A stretch of 64,000 nt of DNA. Origin: Micromonospora antibiotica (GTDB taxonomy: Bacteria; Actinomycetota; Actinomycetes; Mycobacteriales; Micromonosporaceae). Both the position numbers and the translations under genes were made by a program. The stretch covers positions 310,001-374,000 of the forward strand of contig NZ_JAGFWR010000001.1 of assembly GCF_017599305.1 (NCBI RefSeq), written 5' to 3'. The notes below the pieces were generated by a model. That model made no database searches, was not told where the DNA came from, and worked only from the letters and a program-made list of their open reading frames with translations. Shown piece by piece: positions 44,709-53,615 of the stretch (its first letter is position 1; each line of letters starts with the position of its first letter).

Positions 44709-45224
44709 TCACCACATCCGGCGTCGGGTGCCCACCAGACCCAGACCGGCCAGGGAGATGGCCAGCCCGAGCAGACCGGAGTAGAAGAGCGACTGGGCGA
44801 CGGTCTGCGGGTCGTCCGAGGGACGTCGGGGCTCGGTGAGCGTGGACGTGCCGCCGCCCGCCCCCGACTGCGCGCCGTTCGGGTCGGCCGTCGGTCCGGC
44901 GGCGGCGTCGGCCGGTCCGCCGGGGCCAGGGTCGGCCGGTTCACGGGCGGCGGCGTCGGCCGCTGCGCCCGAACCTGCGTCGGCCGCTGCGGCGGAGCCG
45001 GGGTCGGTGGGCGCGGCGGGGTCGCCGGCCGGGAGGTCGCCCTGCCCGACCACGGTGATCTCGGGCGCCGGTACCGGCTCGGCGAGCCGGGTGGCCGATG
45101 TGGCCGGGTAGTGGGTCACCACCGCGACGGTGATGACCGCGCCGATCAGGGCGAGCAGTCCGAAGGCGTATCGGATACGGGACCTGTGGTGCCGCCGCGC
45201 GGCGGGCAGATTGACCATGGCCAT
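44709..45224 (-). CDS. Envelope protein with N- and C-terminal membrane helices and low-complexity middle
   Basis: 171 residues. N-terminal helix at ~19-40 (YAFGLLALIGAVITVAVVTH), an Ala/Asp/Gly/Pro-rich middle of ~95 residues, a C-terminal helix (SLFYSGLLGLAISLAGLGLV) and the basic end GTRRRMW. The C-terminus looks like a sortase sorting tail, but there is no LPxTG or LAxTG motif before the helix. No family recognised. Converges with the PASTA genes (78 bases between stops). Confidence 0.65.
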   Translation of the reverse strand: MAMVNLPAARRHHRSRIRYAFGLLALIGAVITVAVVTHYPATSATRLAEPVPAPEITVVGQGDLPAGDPAAPTDPGSAAAADAGSGAAADAAAREPADPGPGGPADAAAGPTADPNGAQSGAGGGTSTLTEPRRPSDDPQTVAQSLFYSGLLGLAISLAGLGLVGTRRRMW

Positions 45225-45325
45225 CCCAGGTTCAGGGGCCGGAACGCGCGGGGTGGAGACGTTCGCCGGGGTGGGCGTACCGAGTCTATGGCGGCGGTAC
45301 GCCCTCCGACCTGGTAATCGGGGAG

Positions 45326-45610
45326 TCAGCCCACCGCGATCGGTGCGCGGTTGACCGGCCGGCGCGAACGGGCGGGGTGCTGACGGGGCACGGTCGCCGC
45401 CCGGAGCTGGGTCAGCCCGGCCTGCTGGACAAAGATCGACCGGCGGCTGACGGCGTCTCCCGACGCGTTCAGCTGGTAGCCGTCAAGCCAGAGCCAACCG
45501 TCGTACGTCGGCCAGTCGAGCACCCGGATCACCCGGAAGGTGATCGGCCTGAGGAACTGCACGCTGGCGGCACGCGTCACGTGCAGAACGTCACCGGAGC
45601 GGGGAGGCAC
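45326..45610 (-). CDS. Small hypothetical protein
   Basis: 94 residues: VLHVTRAASVQFLRPITFRVIRVLDWPTYDGWLWLDGYQL and FVQQAGL, a compact beta-rich looking core followed by a basic Arg/Pro tail (ARSRRPVNRAPIAVG). No known family; related sequences in Micromonosporaceae are my recollection only. GTG at 45610 chosen with GGAG upstream; a longer frame to 45910 is low-complexity. Stands 102 bases beyond the envelope gene at 45224 on the same strand. Confidence 0.55.
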   Translation of the reverse strand: MPPRSGDVLHVTRAASVQFLRPITFRVIRVLDWPTYDGWLWLDGYQLNASGDAVSRRSIFVQQAGLTQLRAATVPRQHPARSRRPVNRAPIAVG

Positions 45611-46244
45611 ATGGGCTCCTGGGAGGGTATGGCCGGCGTCGCGGGCCGGCCGGTGCGGAACGGGGACGAGGTGCGGGTCCGGCGACGGGGTTGTGCCTCG
45701 CGGGCCGGTGCTCGGTGTGGTGCTGGTCGGGCCGTACCCGCTGGTGGTGGATCGCCACCCGACCATCACCCGGCTGCTCACGGGTGTTACCGCTCCCACC
45801 GCCGCAGCCTCCGGGCGTGCAGCGGTGGGGTCATCAACCCGAGGCAGGTCTCGATGACACAACTGGTCCGGGGCGCCCGCCGGCCCGTCCGCTCCCCCGG
45901 TGATGATCACTCGGTGAGATCGGTCGAAGGCGGTGAGTTACTCGAACCATACGGACAGACTGCATCAGCGTCGTGCTGGATGCAAGTTGCACGTCGACTT
46001 TTGCCGATACGTGAGTGCGACACGTGAACCGGGCGCTTGATCACGCCGACTCCGGGGCGGCACACTGGACGCCGGTTCCGCCCGCCGCGGCCGGTCGGCG
46101 ACCGGGCTCCACCCCTGCCGCGAACGATGCCCGCCGCCCATGGTCGCGCCCTTGGCGGTAATGGACGCGGGCGCGATCGACCGGAGGTAACCGGGTGGGC
46201 CCGAGGCACCAGCTTTCCCCGTCAACAGGACCCGGGGCGACCCG
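45611..46244. other. 634-base gene-free region before the second XRE regulator
   Basis: No frame with family character. The AT-richer middle (about 45900-46030) contains a small palindrome TGCAA-G-TTGCA at 45981-45991 and GATCACTCGGTGAGATC, possible operator sites. The promoters of the flanking divergent genes (45610 minus, 46245 plus) must lie here; no consensus -35/-10 pair was assigned. Confidence 0.4.
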
Positions 46245-47126
46245 ATGAGCGAACGGCGGAGCCCGACCATCCGGCGTCGCCGGCTCGGGGCCGAGCTGCG
46301 CCGGCTGCGCGACGGTGCCGGGATCACCATAGAGGCGGTCGCCGAGCAGTTGGAGTGCTCCGCCTCCAAGGTCTCCCGGATCGAGACCGGTCACACCTCG
46401 GCGACCCCGCGTGACGTCCGGGACATGCTCCGCATCTACGGGGTGGTGGGCGCGGAGAGCGACGAGCTGGTGCAGATCGCCCGCGAGGCGCGGCAGAAGG
46501 GCTGGTGGCACCCCTACAGCACGGTGCTCGTCGGGGCGTACGTCGGCCTGGAGGCGGCGGCCGGTTCCATCCGGGCGTACGAACAGCAGGTCGTGCCCGG
46601 TCTGCTGGAGACCGAGGAGTACGCCAGTGCGATGATCCAGGCGGCCCGTCCGGACATCTCTCCCGATCAGGTGCAACAACGGGTGCGTGTCCGATTGGGC
46701 CGTCAGTCGTTGTTGACCCAGGACGATCCGGTCGATCTGTGGGTGGTGCTCGATGAGGCGGTGTTGAGTCGGCCGGTGGGCGGCGACGCGGTGATGCGTG
46801 GTCAGCTCAGACGGCTGGTGGAGGTGGCCGAACTGCCGAACGTGACGCTGCAGATCCTGCCTTTCGAGGTGGGAGCGCACGCCGGCATGGACGGGACCTT
46901 CACGATTCTCGGTTTCCCCGACTCGGTTGATCCGGATGTCGTGTACGCGGAGAACGCCACGGGTGGGCTCTTCCTGGAGAAGAGCGACGAGCTACAGAAG
47001 TACAACTTCATCTTCGATCAGATTCGGGCAGCGGCCAGGCGACCGGAGGAGTCCATCGCACACATCGCAGAACTGGCAGAGGAGCCGTTGTGGAAATGGC
47101 GACCAAGAGGTTCCCCGAGGACCTGA
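46245..47126 (+). CDS. XRE-family HTH regulator with DUF5753 domain
   Basis: 293 residues. HTH at ~10-68 (LGAELRRLRDGAGITIEAVAEQLECSASKVSRIETG). DUF5753: GAYVGLEAAAGSIRAYEQQVVPGLLETEEYASAMI, VRLGRQSLLT, WVVLDEAVLSRPVGG, VAELPNVTLQILPFEVGAHAGMDGTFTIL and VVYAENATGGLFLE, the complete set of motifs. Overlaps the DUF397 gene at its 3' end by up to 37 bases. A close parallel to the pair at 18712-19700 but clearly a different subgroup. ATG start at 46245. Confidence 0.92.
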   Translation: MSERRSPTIRRRRLGAELRRLRDGAGITIEAVAEQLECSASKVSRIETGHTSATPRDVRDMLRIYGVVGAESDELVQIAREARQKGWWHPYSTVLVGAYVGLEAAAGSIRAYEQQVVPGLLETEEYASAMIQAARPDISPDQVQQRVRVRLGRQSLLTQDDPVDLWVVLDEAVLSRPVGGDAVMRGQLRRLVEVAELPNVTLQILPFEVGAHAGMDGTFTILGFPDSVDPDVVYAENATGGLFLEKSDELQKYNFIFDQIRAAARRPEESIAHIAELAEEPLWKWRPRGSPRT

Positions 47127-47317
47127 CGCAGGCGACCTGGTTCAAGAGCTCAAAAAGTGGGCCGAACTGTGACAACTGCGTCGAGGTAGCTTACGTGATC
47201 GGGGCGGTCGGGGTGCGGGACTCGAAGGACAAGACAGGTCCCGCCCTCGTATTCGCCCCCGGGGAATGGAACGCCTTCGTCGCCGACGCTCGGAACGGCG
47301 CGTTCGGCCAACACTGA
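47090..47317 (+). CDS. DUF397 protein (partner of XRE regulator)
   Basis: 75 residues: LTQATWFKSSKSGPNCDNCVEV, GVRDSKDKTGPALVF and EWNAFVADAR, the full DUF397 pattern. GTG at 47090 or ATG two codons later (47096) are both possible; both lie inside the end of the XRE gene, so translation is coupled. In Streptomyces pairs of this type influence development or antibiotic output. Confidence 0.9.
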   Translation: MEMATKRFPEDLTQATWFKSSKSGPNCDNCVEVAYVIGAVGVRDSKDKTGPALVFAPGEWNAFVADARNGAFGQH

Positions 47318-47469
47318 CCAACGCAGCGTGGCGTTGACCGCGGGTCGGTCGGGGGACACTCCCCGGCCGGCCCGTCGCCACTTGCGCCCCCGCATCGTTG
47401 AACCTCGGTACGGCGCTGGTCGATGACCCGCCACACGCGGCGGCAACCAAGCGAGGCAGGCGAGAGCAC

Positions 47470-47865
47470 ATGACGACGATCGGTTCAGAAAACCTCACCC
47501 ACGGCCCGGGCCGGGTCGAGCGCTTCGGCGGCAAGTACCGCAGCGCCCGCCGCGACACGATGCTCACCGAGGTGGGCGCCGGCGACACCGACTTCGATGG
47601 CGACGGTGTCCTCGCACCCGAGCAGGCCGGGCCACCGATGACGTCGCTCGACCCGAACCCGCTCGCCGAGCCGTCGTTTCCCAAGGACACCTGGTACACG
47701 GAGGCACCCGAGTCGATGATCGACCACCCGCTGCTGCGTGGCCTGCTGCTGGAGTTGCCGCCCAAGGGGAGCGTACCGCCGCCCGGCTGGCTGGACCGGT
47801 GGTTCGAGGCGACCCGGGCGATCCTGGAACTGCTATACGTGCAGGGAGCCGGCCGCAGCCGGTGA
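47470..47865 (+). CDS. Hypothetical protein
   Basis: 131 residues, hydrophilic, no membrane helix. Recognisable segments are RVERFGGKYRSARRDTML near the start and PSFPKDTWYTEAPESMIDHPLLRGLLLELPPKGSVPPPGWLDRWFEATRAILELLYV near the end, which look structured and possibly helical. No known family. ATG start with GCGAGAGC upstream. It follows the DUF397 gene by 152 bases, same strand, so it may belong to the same regulatory unit. Its end overlaps the converging membrane gene by 33 bases. Confidence 0.6.
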   Translation: MTTIGSENLTHGPGRVERFGGKYRSARRDTMLTEVGAGDTDFDGDGVLAPEQAGPPMTSLDPNPLAEPSFPKDTWYTEAPESMIDHPLLRGLLLELPPKGSVPPPGWLDRWFEATRAILELLYVQGAGRSR

Positions 47866-48453
47866 GGCGGGCAGGCCGACCAGCGCGGGTCCGGTGCCCG
47901 GCAGCGTCCGCTCCGTGAGCCGGTTGTGCCGCAGGCCGTGGCGTACCCCGATGGCGAGGACGGCCAACCCGCCGACGGTGAGCGCGACCCCGGTGACCCC
48001 GTTGCCGGCACCCAGGTCCAGCCCGGCGGCGGTGAGCAGCCCCGGCACGGTGGCCAGCGCGGTCACCTGCACCGGTAGACCGACCAGCGGGTGCCCGGCG
48101 GCGGCCCGTAGACCGTACGGCGCGGGGGTCTCCGGCGCGGCGGCGAACGCGCCCGCGCCCGCCCGCAACCTGCGGACCCGGCGCACCGTGCAGACCGCCA
48201 CCGCGAGCGCCGGCACCGCCACCAGTGGAAGCTGCCCGGCGGCCCGGTCGACCGGGGTGTCCCCACCGCTGACCGTGCCGGCGACCAGCACCGTCGCGGT
48301 CAGTGCGAGCCCGGCCACGGAGAGGGCGAGCAGCCATCCGGTACGCCGTCGCAGTGCGCGGGCCCGATCCAGCCGGGGGAGGCCGTCCGCCACGACGCCG
48401 GCGGCGAGCCAGACGGCGGCGATCGACAGCAACACGATGAGATGCCCATCCAT
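47833..48453 (-). CDS. Integral membrane protein, unknown
   Basis: 206 residues with about six hydrophobic helices, among them LIVLLSIAAVWLAAGVVADG, TGWLLALSVAGLALTATVLV, LPLVAVPALAVAVCTV, LVGLPVQVTALATVPGLLTA and VTGVALTVGGLAVLAIGV. No conserved motif recognised. ATG at 48453 chosen (MDGHLIVLLS); a longer frame to 48510 adds only polar residues. The 3' end overlaps the converging gene at 47470-47865. Confidence 0.68.
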   Translation of the reverse strand: MDGHLIVLLSIAAVWLAAGVVADGLPRLDRARALRRRTGWLLALSVAGLALTATVLVAGTVSGGDTPVDRAAGQLPLVAVPALAVAVCTVRRVRRLRAGAGAFAAAPETPAPYGLRAAAGHPLVGLPVQVTALATVPGLLTAAGLDLGAGNGVTGVALTVGGLAVLAIGVRHGLRHNRLTERTLPGTGPALVGLPASPAAAGSLHV

Positions 48454-48571
48454 GGACACAGCCTTGCCCACAACGGCGGGCGGTGAATCCGGGGCGGGCC
48501 CCTGTTCCACCCGGACGCGCCCCCGTAGGGGTGGACCGGTCAGTCGGCCGGCCGGGATCCGCAGTGGACCC

Positions 48572-49378
48572 TCAGACCGCGAAGGTGGCCGGCCGTTCGG
48601 TGGCCGGGGCCGGTGGCCGGGCCTTCCACAGGCCGGTCTTCTGGCCGGCGAGGCGGGTCAGGTAGGCGGGGTTGAGGATGACGTACCGCCGCCAGAGCCG
48701 CTTCGGCTCCAGGCCGAGCCGCCAGAACCACTCCAGGCCGGCCCGCTGCATCCACGGCGGCGGCTGCCGGAGCAGGCCGGCGTGGTAGTCGAAGGCCGCG
48801 CCGACGGCCATCAGCGGCATGTCCAGCAGGGGCCGCATCGCGTACGTGAAGACCTCCTGGCGGGGGCAGCCCAGGCCGACCAGGACCAACCGGGCACCGC
48901 TGGCCCGGATCCGGTCGGCGATCTCCACGTCCTCGCCGGGCTGCACCGCGCGGAACTTCGACGGCTCCACCCCGGCGATCTTCAGGGCCGGGAACATCCG
49001 CTCCAGCGCCGGGATCAGCTTCGCCAAGGTCTCCTCGGTCGAGCCGTACAGGTAGACCGGCAGGCCCTCGTCGGCGAAGCGGCGCAGCACGTGCAGGGTC
49101 AGCGTCGGGCCGTAGACCCGGTCGGCCAGGCCGGCGTGGTGCAGCAGGTTGAGCGCCCAGCGCACCGGCTGGCCGTCCGGGGTGACCACGTCGAAGGAGT
49201 TGAGCCGGGCGTTGTGCGCCGGGTCGAGCACCCCGGTCATCACCCCGTGCACGGCCAGCGCGGTCAGCGCCAACGGCCGGCGGTCCCGGGCCGCCGCGAC
49301 GACCTGCTCGGTGGCCGAGGTGTAGTCGGTGGCGTCGACCAGGACGCCGAGGACGTTGCGCTTGCCCTGTGCGGTCAT
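48572..49378 (-). CDS. WecB/TagA/CpsF-family glycosyltransferase
   Basis: 268 residues (GT26). Signature segments: [45 protein letters not shown] (the conserved N..DG.P binding loop), [23 protein letters not shown], and [39 protein letters not shown] with the CPRQE loop and GAAFD motif. The C-terminus [24 protein letters not shown] is the membrane-contact part. Such enzymes add N-acetylmannosamine or similar sugars to a lipid-linked sugar in wall polymer synthesis. ATG overlaps the epimerase stop by 4 bases, so the two are translationally coupled. Confidence 0.92.
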   Translation of the reverse strand: MTAQGKRNVLGVLVDATDYTSATEQVVAAARDRRPLALTALAVHGVMTGVLDPAHNARLNSFDVVTPDGQPVRWALNLLHHAGLADRVYGPTLTLHVLRRFADEGLPVYLYGSTEETLAKLIPALERMFPALKIAGVEPSKFRAVQPGEDVEIADRIRASGARLVLVGLGCPRQEVFTYAMRPLLDMPLMAVGAAFDYHAGLLRQPPPWMQRAGLEWFWRLGLEPKRLWRRYVILNPAYLTRLAGQKTGLWKARPPAPATERPATFAV

Positions 49379-50448
49379 GCTCCCGGCACCCACTTGTCGA
49401 CGTTGGCCTGGTAGATCTCCCGCATGATCATGGGTACGTCGTAGACCTGCTTCCAGCCCGGGTAGTCGGCCTGGAACGCCTCGTTCGAGCCGATCCACCA
49501 CTTGTGGTCGCCGATCCGGTTCGCGTCGACGTACTCGGTGATCATCTCCTGGCCGGTGATCTGCTCGGCCAGCGCGAACGCCTCCCGGTTGGAGGTGTTG
49601 GAGTGCCGACCGCCACCGAGGTTGTAGACCGCCGCCGAGCGCGGCTCACGGAAGAACGCCTCGAACGCCGACACCACGTCGGAGCTGTGGATGGCGTCGC
49701 GGACCTGTTTGCCCTGGTAGCCGAAGATCTTGTAGGTGCGGTGCTCCATGTTGGCCCGCATCACGTACCCGAGGAAGCCGTGCAGCTCGGTCGCGGAGTG
49801 CGCCGGGCCGGTCAGCGTGCCGCCCCGGAAGCAGGCCGTGCGCATGTCGAAGTAGCGGCCGTACTCCTGCACCATCACGTCCGCGGCGACCTTGGAGGCC
49901 CCGAAGACCGAGTGCAGGCAGGCGTCGATCGACATGTCCTCGCGGATGCCCTGCTCGTACGGGTGGCCCGACTCGATCTCCCAGCGGGTCTCCTGCTCCA
50001 CCAGCGGCAGGCTGTTGGGGCGGTCCCCGTAGACCTTGTTGGTCGAGCAGTGGATCACCGGCGCCTCGATGCAGTGCTCCCGCACGTTCTGCAGGACGTT
50101 GAGGGTGCCACCGGCGTTGACGTCGAAGTCGGTGAACGGGTCCCGTACCGCCCAGTCGTGCGACGGCTGGGCGGCGGTGTGGATCACCACGGCGATGTCC
50201 CGGCCGTACCGGGCGAAGAGCTTGCCGAGGGTGTCCCGGTCGCGGATGTCGATGCTGTGGTGCGCGTACGCCGACCCCAGCTCGTCGGTCAGCCGCCGGA
50301 CGTTCCACGCGGTCGAGGCCTCGGCGCCGAAGAACTCCTGCCGCATGTCGTTGTCGATGCCGACCACGTCCAGACCGAGCCCGGCGAAGTGCCGGACCGC
50401 CTCGGAACCGATCAGACCGCCCGACCCGGTCACCAACGCGACACTCAC
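49375..50448 (-). CDS. NAD-dependent nucleotide-sugar epimerase/dehydratase
   Basis: 357 residues, extended SDR. NAD motif [19 protein letters not shown], acid strand [32 protein letters not shown], and [32 protein letters not shown]. In the YxxxK position there is FGASK (Phe for Tyr), as in some CDP-paratose 2-epimerase-like members from memory. Likely supplies the sugar nucleotide used by the coupled glycosyltransferase. GTG at 50448; the frame upstream crosses tRNA-Leu and is discarded. The tRNA lies 112 bases upstream. Confidence 0.9.
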   Translation of the reverse strand: MSVALVTGSGGLIGSEAVRHFAGLGLDVVGIDNDMRQEFFGAEASTAWNVRRLTDELGSAYAHHSIDIRDRDTLGKLFARYGRDIAVVIHTAAQPSHDWAVRDPFTDFDVNAGGTLNVLQNVREHCIEAPVIHCSTNKVYGDRPNSLPLVEQETRWEIESGHPYEQGIREDMSIDACLHSVFGASKVAADVMVQEYGRYFDMRTACFRGGTLTGPAHSATELHGFLGYVMRANMEHRTYKIFGYQGKQVRDAIHSSDVVSAFEAFFREPRSAAVYNLGGGRHSNTSNREAFALAEQITGQEMITEYVDANRIGDHKWWIGSNEAFQADYPGWKQVYDVPMIMREIYQANVDKWVPGA

Positions 50449-50560
50449 ACGACACCCCTGGTCAAAGGTAGGAGGCTGGAAAAACCACCGGAGCATAGCC
50501 TGACGTCCGGTACGCCCCGATACGAAGTGAGGGCCCCGCGACTGCGGAGCCCTCGTCTGA

Positions 50561-50646
50561 TGGTGGGGATGGGGGGAGTTGAACCCCCACGTCCTTTCGG
50601 ACACACGGACCTGAACCGTGCGCGTCTGCCATTCCGCCACATCCCC
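50561..50646 (-). tRNA. tRNA-Leu (anticodon CAG)
   Basis: Read on the minus strand: acceptor GGGGATG (50646-50640) pairs with CATCCCC (50571-50565), anticodon stem CACGG/CCGTG with loop TTCAGGT (anticodon CAG), a long class II variable arm (TGTCC GAAA GGACG), T arm GGGGG TTCAACT CCCCC, discriminator A and encoded CCA (50563-50561). M. tuberculosis also carries a leucine tRNA beside the fhaA operon. Confidence 0.95.
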
Positions 50647-50899
50647 GTGGCACGACCGTCGAACGCGGTGGTGCGTCGACCCCGCCGTCTCCGGCGGGCC
50701 CGGAACATCCTACCCGGTCCTGCGGTCTCGCCTCGACCGGTTACCGTTCCTGCGAGCGGTCACCCTTCGTGGCGGACGAAAGAGTAGCACGGGCCTGGGG
50801 GCCGCTCCGAACGGGCCGCCGCGCGGTGGCCGAGCGGCGCGCGAGCTGCACGCGCGCCGTCCAGATACCATCATGTCCTCGGGACCCGAGGAGGAGCCG

Positions 50900-51670
50900 G
50901 TGAGCGTGCTGCAACGCTTCGAGAAGCGTCTGGAAGGCCTGGTCGAAGGGGCCTTCGCCAAGGTCTTCAAAGGGGTGGTCCACCCCGTGGAGATCCTCAA
51001 CGCCATGCAGCGGGAGGCCGAGGCGCACAAGGCCATCCTCGCTGGTGGCCGCACCCTGGTGCCCAACCGCTACGTGATCGATCTCTCCCCGTACGACCAC
51101 AGTCGGTTGGCGCCGTACGCCGCTGCGTTGGCCCAGGAGCTGGCCCAGTCACAGGCGGAGTTCATCGGTGAGCAGGCGTGGACGGTCTACGGCGACGTGA
51201 TCGTCGAGGTCGAGCGGGGCGAGGGGCTGGACACCGGCATGTTCCGGGTCACCGCCGAGGTCTACACCGGCGGCGAGGTCGCCCCGGTGTCCTCCCCGGG
51301 CGGCTACGACCCCGGCCCGCCGGCCTACCCGGCGTACGACCAGGGCGGTGGCTACGGCCCGCCGCCCGGCCACGGCGGTGGCGGCGCGCGCAACGTCCGG
51401 CTGGTCTCGGGCGACGGCCGCACCTATCCGTTGCAGATGGGCTCGACCGTGATCGGCCGGGGCGACCAGGCCAACCTGCGCCTGCCCGACGTCGGGATCT
51501 CCCGGCGGCACGCCCGGCTGGACTTCGACGGCGGCCAGGTGGTGCTGACCGATCTCGGGTCCACCAACGGGACCATGGTCAACGGCCAGCGGGTCTCGGC
51601 GGTCGCCCTCAACCCGGGCGACATGATCCAGCTCGGCACCACGACGCTGACCTTCCGCGTGGACGGCTGA
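50900..51670 (+). CDS. fhaA: FhaA: DUF3662 and FHA-domain protein
   Basis: 256 residues. DUF3662 at ~1-115 (VLQRFEKRLEGLVEGAFAKVFKGVVHPVEI ... NRYVIDLSPYDHSRL), a short Gly/Pro/Tyr-rich linker (the mycobacterial linker is much longer), and a C-terminal FHA domain (STVIGRGDQANLRLPDVGISRRHARLDF ... DLGSTNGTMVNG). FHA domains bind phosphothreonine; FhaA in mycobacteria meets PknB-phosphorylated partners and the MurJ-like flippase MviN. GTG at 50900 with GAGGAG upstream is the family start. First gene of the operon that runs to 59923. Confidence 0.93.
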   Translation: MSVLQRFEKRLEGLVEGAFAKVFKGVVHPVEILNAMQREAEAHKAILAGGRTLVPNRYVIDLSPYDHSRLAPYAAALAQELAQSQAEFIGEQAWTVYGDVIVEVERGEGLDTGMFRVTAEVYTGGEVAPVSSPGGYDPGPPAYPAYDQGGGYGPPPGHGGGGARNVRLVSGDGRTYPLQMGSTVIGRGDQANLRLPDVGISRRHARLDFDGGQVVLTDLGSTNGTMVNGQRVSAVALNPGDMIQLGTTTLTFRVDG

Positions 51671-51676
51671 CCCGCC

Positions 51677-52165
51677 TTGCCGGAACTCGTCATCACCGTC
51701 GCCCGGTTCGGGTTCCTCATCCTGCTGTGGATCTTCGTGTTCACGGTGGTGGGTGTCATCCGTCGGGATCTGTTCGCCGGTGCCCGGTCGGGCCGGCTGG
51801 TGGCCGCGCCGCGGGGGGTCGGCGCCTCGACCCAGCAGCAGGCGGCGAAACCGGCGAAGGCGAAGCGGGGCCGGGCGGCCCACCAGTTGGTGGTCACCGC
51901 CGGCCAGCTCGCCGGCACCCGGATCACCCTCGGCGAAGCGCAGATCACCATCGGTCGGGCCGAGGACTCCACCCTCGTCATCACCGACGACTACGCCTCC
52001 GCGCGGCACGCCCGGCTGGTGCCCCGGGACGGTCAGTGGTTCGTCGAGGATCTCGGCTCGACTAACGGCACGTACCTCGATCGCGCTAAGGTCACCGGAC
52101 CGACCCCCGTCCCCCTCGGCGTGCCGATCCGTATCGGCCGCACCTCTCTCGAATTACGGCCATGA
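51677..52165 (+). CDS. fhaB: FhaB/FipA: membrane-anchored FHA protein
   Basis: 162 residues. One N-terminal helix at ~8-28 (ARFGFLILLWIFVFTVVGVI), a basic stretch, then a FHA domain from ~68 (ITIGRAEDSTLVITDDYASARHARLV ... DLGSTNGTYLDR). Known in mycobacteria as a target of the kinases coupled to FtsZ/FtsQ and division under oxidative stress; a Thr upstream of the FHA domain is the usual phosphosite but was not identified here. TTG start, 6 bases after fhaA. Its stop overlaps pstP by 4 bases. Confidence 0.93.
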   Translation: MPELVITVARFGFLILLWIFVFTVVGVIRRDLFAGARSGRLVAAPRGVGASTQQQAAKPAKAKRGRAAHQLVVTAGQLAGTRITLGEAQITIGRAEDSTLVITDDYASARHARLVPRDGQWFVEDLGSTNGTYLDRAKVTGPTPVPLGVPIRIGRTSLELRP

Positions 52166-53586
52166 CTCTGACCCTGCGCTATGCGGCCCACAGCGACCGC
52201 GGTCTGATCCGAGACGGAAACCAGGACTCCGTCTACGCCGGGCCGCGGCTCCTCGCCGTCGCCGACGGCATGGGCGGCATGGCCGCCGGTGACGTCGCCA
52301 GCAACATCGTCATCGGTGCCATGGCGCCGCTCGACGAGGACGTCCCGGGGGACGCGCTCGTCGACGCGCTGCGATCGGCCGTGGGCACCGCCAACCAGCA
52401 GCTCCGCGACACCGTGGACGCCAACCCGCAGCTGGAGGGGATGGGCACCACGCTCACCGCGACCCTCTTCTCGGGCAGCAAGCTCGGCATGGTCCACATC
52501 GGCGACTCGCGTGCCTACCTCCTGCGCAACGGCGAGTTCGCCCAGATCACCAAGGACGACACCTACGTCCAGATGCTCGTCGACGAGGGACGGATCAGCG
52601 CGGAGGAGGCGAGCAGCCACCCCCAGCGCTCGCTGCTCACCCGCGCCCTCGACGGCCGGGACATCGACCCGGAATACAGCGTCCGGCAGGTGCTGCCCGG
52701 GGACCGCTACCTGATCTGCAGCGACGGCCTCTCCGGCGTGGTGAGCGCGGAGACCATCGGTGACAGCCTCCGGGAGTACACCGACCCGCAGCAGTGCGTC
52801 GAGCGGCTGGTGCAGCTCGCCCTGCGCGGCGGCGGACCGGACAACATCACCGTGATCATCGCGGACGCCACCGACCAGGACATCGTCGAGGCGAGCCCGA
52901 TCGTCGGTGGAGCCGCCGCCCGGGACCGGGGGATGGCCACCGCGGCCGACGACTCCACCCCGGCGGCCCGCGCGTCGGCGCTGTCCGCCCCGCGCCCGCC
53001 CGCACCGGAGGAACCCGCCGCCAACCGGGACGACGACCCGGAGCGCCCCCGCCGGCCGCTGCGTACCGTGGCGATGCTGGCGGCCCTGCTGGTCATCCTC
53101 GGTGGTGGCCTCTTCGCCGGCTGGAGCTACACCCAGCGGCAGTATTACGTCGGGGCGACCGACAACGGGCAGCTCGCGGTCTTCCGGGGGGTCCCCGGCC
53201 AGGTCGCCGGCCTCGACCTGTCCAGCGTGAACTCGACCAGCCAGGCCAAGCTCGACGACCTGACCCTGGCCGCCCAGGAGCAGGTCAAGCAGGGCATCCA
53301 GGCCAAGAGCCGGCCGGACGCGCTGCGCCGGTTGGCCGAGCTGACCAGCGAGGACCCGGGCAACCCGAACCTGAAGCCGGTCTGCCCGCCGGTTCCCTCC
53401 CTCGTCACCGGCTCCCCGGTGCCGGCGAACCCGCCGGTGACGCCCGGTCCCGGTACGCCCAGCCCCGGCCCGACCGGCAGCACGGGGACCACCTTCACCC
53501 CCACGCCGTCCACCACACCCGACGCCTCGGCCTCCGACGCGGTTCCGCCGGCCGGAGACCCGGCGGGCTGCCGGTCGCCCGAGTGA
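52162..53586 (+). CDS. pstP: PstP: PP2C-family Ser/Thr phosphatase
   Basis: 474 residues. PPM domain at ~1-240 with the metal-binding motifs RDGNQDSVYA, AVADGMGGMAAGD, HIGDSRAYLL, CSDGLSG and GGGPDNITVII. Then a low-complexity linker, one membrane helix at ~303-323 (VAMLAALLVILGGGLFAGWSY) and an extracytoplasmic domain with a Pro/Thr-rich end. It dephosphorylates PknA, PknB and their substrates. ATG overlaps the fhaB stop (ATGA), so it is translationally coupled. Confidence 0.95.
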   Translation: MTLTLRYAAHSDRGLIRDGNQDSVYAGPRLLAVADGMGGMAAGDVASNIVIGAMAPLDEDVPGDALVDALRSAVGTANQQLRDTVDANPQLEGMGTTLTATLFSGSKLGMVHIGDSRAYLLRNGEFAQITKDDTYVQMLVDEGRISAEEASSHPQRSLLTRALDGRDIDPEYSVRQVLPGDRYLICSDGLSGVVSAETIGDSLREYTDPQQCVERLVQLALRGGGPDNITVIIADATDQDIVEASPIVGGAAARDRGMATAADDSTPAARASALSAPRPPAPEEPAANRDDDPERPRRPLRTVAMLAALLVILGGGLFAGWSYTQRQYYVGATDNGQLAVFRGVPGQVAGLDLSSVNSTSQAKLDDLTLAAQEQVKQGIQAKSRPDALRRLAELTSEDPGNPNLKPVCPPVPSLVTGSPVPANPPVTPGPGTPSPGPTGSTGTTFTPTPSTTPDASASDAVPPAGDPAGCRSPE

Positions 53587-53615
53587 CCGCCGGCTGAGAT
53601 CCGAGGGACACCTTC

